8,298 bases of DNA, taken from positions 1 to 8,298 of the forward strand of contig SIAT01000076.1 of assembly GCA_009691645.1 (NCBI GenBank), in the 5' to 3' direction. How positions within the stretch are numbered: position 1 is the stretch's first letter; every line of letters begins with the position of its first letter. The notes under the pieces are model-generated. The model was not told where the DNA came from. It searched no databases and saw only the letters and a list, made by a program, of their open reading frames with translations. Origin of the DNA: Pedosphaera sp. Lineage in GTDB: Bacteria > Verrucomicrobiota > Verrucomicrobiia > Limisphaerales > SIAT01. The translations under genes were made by a program, and so were the position numbers. Positions 1-8,298 of the stretch are shown here, piece after piece.

Positions 1-2
1 GG

Positions 3-1091
3 GGCGTTGCCGAGACGCGTCTGCCCCGTCTCGGGCGAAAGACGATTGAGGTAGGTCACGCTCTGATTGATGTTCACCACGTAGGCATTAGCGGAATATT
101 GCTCAAGCTTGTCGGAGTAAAGGTGGACGGCGAGGTTCACGAAGCCGCGCCACGCTAGATCGAACTCGATATTCGCCAGCTTCGGAAACTCCACCTTGCG
201 ACCGATGCTCGCGCCGGTCGTGGTGTTCACAAAAGCATCGTTGCTGAACTCCCAACCGCTCGCGGTCGCAGCCACGGCGAGCGAGGGCCTTGCGACCGGC
301 GCGCCGCCGATCTGCACGCCGTTCACAATCACATTGCCCTCGATTAACTGAACCGCTTCTCCCGCCACGCCTACCGCCACGCCTGGGCCGAATCGAATGC
401 CGTTGCCAAACGGCACGCGGATGGCGGAGTTGCGGTTGCCGGCGGACCATCCCTCCATGCCGGTCGGGCCTTCGTAAATCGCCGTCGGGCTCGACTGCCC
501 CGGCGTGATGGAACGCACCGCTTTGCGCGGAATGGTGAGCGTGCCCGCGTACCATGTCTTGAGCAGCAGTTTCTCGGCGTCCATTTCCAGCACCTCACCG
601 AGCAGTTCGTCGTCGTTGACGAACTTCACGGCGAACGTGTGGCGCTGGCTGGCGCCTTTGGCTGTCGGGCGCTCGACGCGAATGAGGGAAAGGCTGCCGG
701 CATCCACCTCGATCGGCTGCTTGACGGCCGGATGCTGCCAGCGCAGGCCGCTCTTGGCGTCGAACGTGAGGAAGTTGCCACGGAAATTATCGCCGCTGAG
801 CAGCGTGAGCGTTTCGGGGCGCGGCCCCGTTGGAATCGGTACGGCGATGGGCGCGGCCACCGGAGGCTTCGGAAGAAGCTCAATGAACGGCTTCGCGCCT
901 TCGGCAGGAACACCAATGGGAACGACGAGAATGGGAACAGCCGGTTTCACTACCAGCTTCACCGCGGGCGCAGGCGCCACTACCGGCCCCGGTTTCACTT
1001 GGTTCACTTGGATCTCGATACGAACAACGTCTTGCGCACCAAGCCGAGCGACCGCGAACAGAGCGACCGCGATGGAGGAAATCGTTTTCAT
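3..1091 (-). CDS. Secreted beta-rich protein with Pro/Val linker and lectin-like end (C-terminus outside window)
   Basis: I translated this frame by hand: 363 codons from the ATG at 1091 to the window edge, with no stop. A signal peptide (MKTISSIAVALFAVARLGAQ, cut near residue 20) is followed by a Pro/Val-rich linker (about 30-92). Two related beta units follow. Unit 1 (about 97-140) has SGDNFRGNFLTFDAKSGLRW. Unit 2 (about 155-197) has NDDELLGEVLEMDAEKLLL. Both share D-x(3)-G-x-x-L-x-x-D-A. Residues 210-363 look like a jelly-roll domain of the concanavalin/LamG kind, with GWSAGNRNSAIRVPFGNGI and NIEFDLAWRGFVNLAVHLYSD. A possible earlier ATG at 1100 is in frame, but GTGGAG touches it, while its distance to 1091 is nine bases, so 1091 is chosen. 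Smaller open frames across this stretch are shadows. Likely a cell-surface or periplasmic binding protein; the ligand is unknown. Confidence 0.8.
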   Translation of the reverse strand, partial: MKTISSIAVALFAVARLGAQDVVRIEIQVNQVKPGPVVAPAPAVKLVVKPAVPILVVPIGVPAEGAKPFIELLPKPPVAAPIAVPIPTGPRPETLTLLSGDNFRGNFLTFDAKSGLRWQHPAVKQPIEVDAGSLSLIRVERPTAKGASQRHTFAVKFVNDDELLGEVLEMDAEKLLLKTWYAGTLTIPRKAVRSITPGQSSPTAIYEGPTGMEGWSAGNRNSAIRVPFGNGIRFGPGVAVGVAGEAVQLIEGNVIVNGVQIGGAPVARPSLAVAATASGWEFSNDAFVNTTTGASIGRKVEFPKLANIEFDLAWRGFVNLAVHLYSDKLEQYSANAYVVNINQSVTYLNRLSPETGQTRLGNA

Positions 1092-1100
1092 GAGGTTCAT

Positions 1101-1106
1101 CTCCAC
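1101..1106 (-). promoter_or_regulatory. Ribosome binding site of the secreted beta-rich protein gene
   Basis: GTGGAG follows directly on the TGA stop of the cyclase-repeat gene and lies nine bases before the ATG at 1091. It abuts the in-frame ATG at 1100 with no spacing, so 1091 is the likelier start. Confidence 0.65.
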
Positions 1107-2135
1107 TCAGCGTTCGTAGATCGGCAGGAACCGGTAGTTGAGCGCCAGCGAGAGCAGCGAAGCGCTGGTGGCGAAGGTCGCGCCGAAGCTGCCATCCCAG
1201 CTTCCATCGGGCTTCTGCGCTTCCTTGAGCATCGTGATGTTGGCGGCGTTCCATTCCTTCCACGCCTGCGGCGAGGCGTGAAAATAGGCCTGCGCAGCGT
1301 AGTAAAGGAAGTAGTGGAAGTAACCCTCGGACCGCGCGCTGCCGGCGCCTTTGCTGTTCAGGAACTCGAAGGAGGCCTTGAAACGTGGCGAATCCTTCTG
1401 CTTGCCGAGCGCCCAGCAAAGCGCGCCGATGGCCGTGCGCGGGCCGTTTGAGCCGCCGGCGCTGGTGTAGCCGATGCCGCCGTCGTCGCCCTGGCAAAGC
1501 GCGAAAAACTTGAGCGCCTTCTGGATGGATTCCTCGGGAACAGCGATGCCGGCATTACGCGCGGCGAAGAGGGCGACGAGGTTCGCGCCGCTCACGGTCG
1601 AATCCGCATCCCGGCTCTCGGGTGAGTAACGCCACGCACCAAAACCATTCCGCTCCTGCGAATTCAAGATGAGCTTGGTGGCGTTCTCCAGCGCGGGGCC
1701 GAGTCGCGCGTCCTTCACCATCCCGTAGGATTCAGCCAGCGCGAGCGTGGCGAAGCCGTGGTTGTACATCGAGCTGCCGATGTAGCCGGTGGATTTGTTC
1801 TGCTGAGTGAGGATGAATTCCAGACCGCGCTTGATGGCTACGCTGTAAGGACCGCGATTCGGATCCTCTCCGTGCGCGAGCAACGCCACCACACAGAGGC
1901 CGACCACGGCTGGCTGGTTGCCGTAATAATCATTCGCCTGCCCGCCGAACGAGCCGTCCGGTTTCTGGGATTTGGCCAGGTAATCAATCCCCTTCTTGTA
2001 CATCGCCTCGACGTCGGGCGAGATGAAGTCGGTCGCGCCCTCGAACAACTCCTGCGCGGCCGACCGCGGCGCAGCGGCGAGGACGCACACCGCCGTCAAC
2101 AACAGGGCCAATGTCTTTCGCATCGCTTCGTTCAT
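1107..2135 (-). CDS. Exported prenyltransferase/squalene-cyclase repeat protein
   Basis: The protein has 342 residues. An N-terminal signal peptide (hydrophobic core ALLLTAVCVLAAA, cleavage probably after SAAQ at about 28) sends it out of the cytoplasm. The rest is a set of helical hairpin repeats of the terpenoid-cyclase alpha/alpha barrel, each with a Q-x-x-x-G turn: SQKPDGSFGG (56-65), TQQNKSTGYIG (110-120), SQERNGFGAWRY (159-170), CQGDDGGIGY (214-223), AQKPDGSWDGSFG (306-318). D176-A-D-S-T180 falls where squalene-hopene cyclases have DxDDT. Residues 270-285 (GYFHYFLYYAAQAYFH) match the aromatic segment common in related planctomycete and verrucomicrobial proteins. At about half the length of squalene-hopene cyclase it can form only one barrel. 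The ATG at 2135 is preferred over the one at 2123 because GAGGAA lies seven bases before it. Function unknown; a polyprenyl- or peptide-binding role in the envelope is possible, and true cyclase activity is doubtful. Confidence 0.82.
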   Translation of the reverse strand: MNEAMRKTLALLLTAVCVLAAAPRSAAQELFEGATDFISPDVEAMYKKGIDYLAKSQKPDGSFGGQANDYYGNQPAVVGLCVVALLAHGEDPNRGPYSVAIKRGLEFILTQQNKSTGYIGSSMYNHGFATLALAESYGMVKDARLGPALENATKLILNSQERNGFGAWRYSPESRDADSTVSGANLVALFAARNAGIAVPEESIQKALKFFALCQGDDGGIGYTSAGGSNGPRTAIGALCWALGKQKDSPRFKASFEFLNSKGAGSARSEGYFHYFLYYAAQAYFHASPQAWKEWNAANITMLKEAQKPDGSWDGSFGATFATSASLLSLALNYRFLPIYER

Positions 2136-2142
2136 CGCGGGG

Positions 2143-2146
2143 TTCC

Positions 2147-2148
<2 letters not shown>
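2143..2148 (-). promoter_or_regulatory. Ribosome binding site of the cyclase-repeat gene
   Basis: GAGGAA lies seven bases before the ATG at 2135 and shares two bases with the TGA stop of the preceding gene, read as TGAGGAA. It favours the ATG at 2135 over the in-frame ATG at 2123. Confidence 0.75.
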
Positions 2149-5242
<3,094 letters not shown>

Positions 5243-5248
5243 AATGAG

Positions 5249-5255
5249 TTCCCTT
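5249..5255 (-). promoter_or_regulatory. Ribosome binding site of the DUF4175-like gene
   Basis: AAGGGAA lies six bases before the ATG at 5242. It overlaps the TAA stop of the preceding gene, read as TAAAGGGAA. This fixes the start of the long gene and couples the two. Confidence 0.75.
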
Positions 5256-7441
5256 TATATGAGTCCCACCACTTTACGCAACGTCCAGTAAATCGCAAGG
5301 AGCAAAAGCATCGCGCCGCCCCACCACGCATTGGACCAAAGCCGCAGCCGTTCCTCCGCCGGTTCCTTCTCCGGCAGAGCCGAGATGGCGCGCATGATGC
5401 GGTCCAATTCCCCCACCGACCCGCTCATGCCACGAGTCAGCTCGCTGATCTCGCGCAGGATGGCGGGGTTCGCCGGCTGGCCGAGTTTCTCCCGGATCGG
5501 CCTGGCCACGAGCACGTCCGTGTCGAGCTTGCGCTTGCCGCTCTGGCCGATGAGCGAGACGCGGTATTTGCCTCCTTCACGGGGGACGAAGCTCGCCTTG
5601 AACACGCCCCAACCGCCCTCAACCGGCGTGAAGTCGAGCCGCTCCATCTTGCCGGTGGCCGAGGTGATGGTCGCGCTCACGGTCTCCTTTCCACTGCCGC
5701 CGAGATCGAGCGCGGTGGCTTGAAGGAAGATGCTTTCGTCCAGCTTCGGGTTTTCCGGGCTGTAGGAGAGGCGCAACCCCTCGCCGCCGGCCATGTGGCG
5801 CTTGTGGGCCATCCAACGCACGACTTGCCCCCAGAAACGGTAATGGTAGCGATCCTCCACGCCGCGGCGCCAACGCCACGCGCTGTCCGTGCCCATGAAC
5901 AACACCTCGCCGCTGCCGTAGGAACGAGTGACCAGCAACGGCAAACGACCGCCGGAATTGCGCAACCCGGAATGGACCGCGAGCACGTCGGAGCCGGGCT
6001 TGGCCTTGGCCACACCGGCGCACCAGTAGAAGCCCGGCAGATTTTTCCAGATCGAGTCATTCCGGTTCTCGTCCGGCGCGAGCATCGTCAGGAAATGCCC
6101 TTTACCCGTCGCCGTCAGATGGAGGTTGGACTCGTTCGCCACGGAAATGCCCTGTACTTTTTGATCGTCGTACAGCACGGGCATCATATCGCCGATCGGA
6201 TGCTGCGAGAAAGTCATCTGCCGACCGCGCTCGCCGGGCAGGAAAACGAGGCCGCTGGCCTGCTGCTCAACGAGTCCTTTAATCAGGTCGCAATCTTTCG
6301 CCGTCAGTTCGTTGCCGCCAAGCCCCACGTCGCCGAGGAAGATCACGTCGTACTTCGCCAACTCCTCCCGTGTGGCGGGAAATTTGGCGAGGTAGCCTGT
6401 CCCCTGCCCCACATCCATTCCCGGATGGAAAAGCAACGTGCTCGCCTCCACGCCCGGATCGCGCACGAGCGCGTTGCGCAGGTAGCGATATTCCCAACGC
6501 GGCAGCGACTCGACCACCAGCACGCGGAGTTTCTCGGTGCGGATAGCGATGAGGAAATTCTGCTCGTTATTGTCCGCCAGATATTCGCCCGGCTGCACCG
6601 GCACGCTGAGGCGGAAGGCATAGTTGCCCAACGCGCGCGGCGCCCAAACGATGTTGCCCTGCACCTGGCCGAACGGCGGCACGGTGACCGGCTTGCGCGC
6701 ATCCACATCCGCGCCGCTCGAGAGCGTAATGAACGTCTTCACCTCCTGCGGCAGATGGCTAGTGATCTTGAACGGAATTGAAATCTGCTCGCCGAGAAGA
6801 CCGAAGGAAGGCAGCGCCATCGGCTCCACCACGAGGTCTGGCAACGAGCGCTCGCTGCCGACGTTGACGCTGTACACTGGTACTTTTTGACCGCGATATT
6901 TCGTGGCGGCATTGAGCGGCGACGCACCGAGATTCCAGTCGCCGTCCGAAATCAGGAGCACCGCCTTGAGATTTTTCTGGCGCGTGAGCACCCCGTCGAG
7001 CGCAGCGCTCAAATCAGAGCCTTCCTCGGCATTCGCCGTGACATTGGTCGACGGCTTTCCGAACTCCTCGACAATCACCTTCGCCGTCGCCGTGAGCGGC
7101 TTCCAGAAATTCGTGCGCTGCCGGTCGCCCAGCCATTCCTCACGGCGCACCACTTGATTCCCATCCAGCACCACGTCGCGCGTTTTCATGCTGCCCGAGG
7201 CATCGGCGAGCACGACAATCTCCGGTTGCTCGGCGCGTTCGGTGCGCCGCACCTGCTCCGGCTTGAGCAGCGTGAAAAGGATGAGCGAGATGATGGCGAA
7301 GCGGAACCCTTCGAGCAGCGCCACGCCGCGCCCGCCGCGGCGACGCCAGTTCTGCCAGCAGAGCCAGGCCGAGACGCACCACACGACGGCGGCGAAAATC
7401 AACACTAGCGGCGGCGCGGAGATATCCCAGTGAGAAGTCAT
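5255..7441 (-). CDS. vWA and glutamine-amidotransferase-like membrane protein
   Basis: The protein has 728 residues. Two membrane helices lie at about 12-32 and 42-60, and one at about 706-722, so most of the chain should sit on one side of the membrane, probably outside the cytoplasm. Residues 73-195 form a von Willebrand A domain. The metal site DASGS (D80, S82, S84) is intact, GSDLSAAL (about 141-148) supplies the next site, and LLISDGDWN (162-170) is the typical 'SDG' strand. An Ig-like beta region follows (about 200-300). Next is a class I amidotransferase-like fold (about 303-550) with LRVLVVESLPRWEYRYLR, YDVIFLGDVG, GLVFLPGERG and GSGEVLFMGTDSAWRW. The position expected for the nucleophile Cys has none; C384 and C474 are elsewhere. 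A second beta domain spans 551-650. The ATG overlaps the previous stop (ATGA) and has no clear ribosome binding site, which suggests translational coupling. Role inferred: scaffold or binding protein of an envelope complex driven by a MoxR ATPase. Confidence 0.82.
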   Translation of the reverse strand: MTSHWDISAPPLVLIFAAVVWCVSAWLCWQNWRRRGGRGVALLEGFRFAIISLILFTLLKPEQVRRTERAEQPEIVVLADASGSMKTRDVVLDGNQVVRREEWLGDRQRTNFWKPLTATAKVIVEEFGKPSTNVTANAEEGSDLSAALDGVLTRQKNLKAVLLISDGDWNLGASPLNAATKYRGQKVPVYSVNVGSERSLPDLVVEPMALPSFGLLGEQISIPFKITSHLPQEVKTFITLSSGADVDARKPVTVPPFGQVQGNIVWAPRALGNYAFRLSVPVQPGEYLADNNEQNFLIAIRTEKLRVLVVESLPRWEYRYLRNALVRDPGVEASTLLFHPGMDVGQGTGYLAKFPATREELAKYDVIFLGDVGLGGNELTAKDCDLIKGLVEQQASGLVFLPGERGRQMTFSQHPIGDMMPVLYDDQKVQGISVANESNLHLTATGKGHFLTMLAPDENRNDSIWKNLPGFYWCAGVAKAKPGSDVLAVHSGLRNSGGRLPLLVTRSYGSGEVLFMGTDSAWRWRRGVEDRYHYRFWGQVVRWMAHKRHMAGGEGLRLSYSPENPKLDESIFLQATALDLGGSGKETVSATITSATGKMERLDFTPVEGGWGVFKASFVPREGGKYRVSLIGQSGKRKLDTDVLVARPIREKLGQPANPAILREISELTRGMSGSVGELDRIMRAISALPEKEPAEERLRLWSNAWWGGAMLLLLAIYWTLRKVVGLI
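7438..7441 (-). other. Four-base stop/start overlap (ATGA)
   Basis: The TGA of the BatA-like gene (7438-7440) and the ATG of the vWA/amidotransferase-like gene (7439-7441) share bases as ATGA. The bases before the ATG are pyrimidine- and C-rich with no clear ribosome binding site, so the second gene probably depends on ribosomes finishing the first. Confidence 0.9.
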
Positions 7442-8298
7442 GCGTTCGTGAAAGCGGCGGTGGCGCCCGTCGGTGCCGCGGCCCGTGCGGCCGACGCGTT
7501 TGGTTCAGGTAAAATGAGGATGCCTTCGACCACGAGGAAGAGAAGCATCCCGGCCAGCAGCAGCCGCCAGATTTCCGTCTGCTTCTTGTCAGCCGCGCCG
7601 TCCTTCTCCTCAAAGAGCTGCACCGGCACGCCCGCGAACAGCTCCTTCGTTTTAGTGGCTTCGAGCACTTCGCTATCGTCTTCGCGCGCGGGCCGGTTCA
7701 CCGCCACGATCTGGTTGGCCACGCGGAAGACACCGCTGTGCAACCGCGCATCCGCCGACGCGCCTCCGCCGGATACGACCGGCTCCCAGCGCTCGTTCGA
7801 GCGCGCCGGAAGATCACCGCAGGCCAGCAGCGAACCTTGCGTAAAACGACGGCCGCCGGATTGCACCACTCTCTGCAACATCGGCACCAGCACGCCGCCG
7901 TCATGCAAATCGGACCAGTCGAGGTTCGGCAAGGTCGCGCAAAAGAGCACTTGTCCTTTGCCCACGTTGCGGCGTGTGAGCAGCGGCGCGCCATCGGCGA
8001 ACGTCGCCAGCAGCACGGCATCGCCCGTGATGCTTTGGCGGCGGATGATGACTAACTCGTCCAGAGGCAGGCTCAGTCCTTCGTCTGTTTTCGCCAATGG
8101 CCCGTCTTTCTCTTCCCAACGCGCAATGGGATAATCCTTGTCCACCCCCGCATTCTGCAGCTCGCCCCAGCCTTGATCGCCAAACTTGCCCGCGTCGCCG
8201 CTCGGGAGAAAAAGCACCACGCCGCCCGCTTCAGCGAAAGTCTGAAGCTGCTTCGCTGTGTCGCCTTCGGGCAATTTCGCCTGCCACAGCACCGCGGC
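7438..8298 (-). CDS. BatA-like membrane protein, C-terminal part (N-terminus outside window)
   Basis: This is the last 286 residues of a larger protein; the frame stays open to the window edge, and a GTG at 8290-8292 is only an internal valine. The visible part begins in an amidotransferase-like alpha/beta fold: VLWQAKLPEG, then a helix, then GGVVLFLPSGD. Further on, PLLTRRNVGKGQVLFCATLP is the closing strand-turn-strand pattern of that fold. A beta region follows, with GVFRVANQIVAVNRPAREDDSE, which matches the 'G.Y.V......VN....ESD' pattern found near the end of BatA-type proteins. One membrane helix (WRLLLAGMLLFLVVEGILIL, about residues 244-263 of the fragment) and a short Ala-rich tail close the protein. 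Known for the family: BatA proteins are envelope proteins encoded with MoxR ATPases and DUF58 proteins; their exact role is unsettled. No nucleophile Cys-His pair is visible, so enzymatic activity is unlikely. It overlaps the next gene by ATGA. Confidence 0.72.
   Translation of the reverse strand, partial: AAVLWQAKLPEGDTAKQLQTFAEAGGVVLFLPSGDAGKFGDQGWGELQNAGVDKDYPIARWEEKDGPLAKTDEGLSLPLDELVIIRRQSITGDAVLLATFADGAPLLTRRNVGKGQVLFCATLPNLDWSDLHDGGVLVPMLQRVVQSGGRRFTQGSLLACGDLPARSNERWEPVVSGGGASADARLHSGVFRVANQIVAVNRPAREDDSEVLEATKTKELFAGVPVQLFEEKDGAADKKQTEIWRLLLAGMLLFLVVEGILILPEPNASAARAAAPTGATAAFTNA

Noticed and set aside
1143..1170. Inverted repeat CCAGCG/CGCTGG near the 3' end of the cyclase-repeat gene, as a possible terminator or attenuator
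   Set aside because: Six-base stem inside coding sequence, no T-run follows on the transcribed strand, and the next gene begins only 15 bases after the stop.
639..1451. A 270-codon plus-strand frame and a 205-codon minus-strand frame (880-1497) across the junction of the last two genes
   Set aside because: Both run across the two supported reading frames, have Arg-rich low-information translations, and ignore the ribosome binding site at 1101-1106 and the signal peptide after 1091.
1107..2135. Naming the cyclase-repeat gene as squalene-hopene cyclase
   Set aside because: Too short, exported, and the last Asp of the catalytic motif is Ser; no hopanoid or carotenoid genes are nearby.
5255..5262. 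TATATAAA-like A/T-rich patch as a promoter before the DUF4175-like gene
   Set aside because: It is explained by the last codons and stop of the upstream gene plus the ribosome binding site, and no -35 element at a fitting distance is evident.
5720..6781. A 353-codon open frame on the plus strand opposite the vWA/amidotransferase-like gene
   Set aside because: Shadow frame rich in Arg, His and Ala with no domain, opposite a well supported gene.
7430..8134. A 234-codon plus-strand frame opposite the BatA-like gene
   Set aside because: Ser/Arg/Thr-rich shadow with no motif; the minus-strand frame shows family patterns and a membrane helix.
8290..8292. GTG as the start of the BatA-like gene
   Set aside because: The frame continues upstream to the window edge (Ala-Ala-Val-Leu-Trp), and the sequence begins in the middle of a folded domain, so this is an internal Val.

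Overview
The window reads as chromosomal DNA from a GC-rich member of the Planctomycetes-Verrucomicrobia-Chlamydiae group. A verrucomicrobial source is the best guess. This rests on the gene set and order: BatA-like protein, vWA plus amidotransferase-like protein, DUF4175-like coiled-coil protein, exported squalene-cyclase-repeat protein, then a secreted beta-rich protein with a lectin-like end. I know this layout from that phylum; the sequence itself carries no taxonomic marker. There are no RNA genes, mobile elements, CRISPR arrays or phage genes.

All five genes lie on the minus strand, so transcription runs from the right edge to the left edge and both edge genes are cut. In order of transcription: (1) 7438-8298, the C-terminal part of a BatA-like membrane protein; (2) 5255-7441, a 728-residue membrane protein with a complete-looking vWA metal site and a degenerate class I glutamine-amidotransferase-like domain; (3) 2147-5242, a 1031-residue DUF4175-like protein with three N-terminal membrane helices, a beta region, a long coiled coil, a 12-glycine run and a Met/Gln/Gly-rich tail; (4) 1107-2135, a 342-residue exported prenyltransferase/squalene-cyclase-repeat protein; (5) 3-1091, the first 363 residues of a secreted protein with a Pro/Val-rich linker, two beta units and a lectin-like C-terminal region. 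Gene 5 has no stop codon inside the window.

The genes are packed as one operon. Genes 1 and 2 overlap by 4 bases. The other gaps are 12, 11 and 15 bases. At two junctions the ribosome binding site runs into the stop codon of the gene before it, and at the third it starts right after the stop. No stretch over 20 bases lacks a gene, and no promoter or terminator is visible.

How the genes work together is inference. Genes 1-3 look like membrane-anchored envelope proteins with large parts outside the cytoplasm, and genes 4 and 5 are exported soluble proteins. In related genomes such sets usually follow genes for a MoxR-type AAA+ ATPase and a DUF58 protein, which would lie to the right of this window. 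The set resembles the Bat (aerotolerance) operon class, extended by a coiled-coil protein and two exported proteins. Its biochemical job is not established. The most interesting points are an exported cyclase-fold protein that keeps a DxDST version of the squalene-hopene cyclase DxDD(T) motif, and the combination of a live-looking vWA site with a dead-looking amidotransferase domain.
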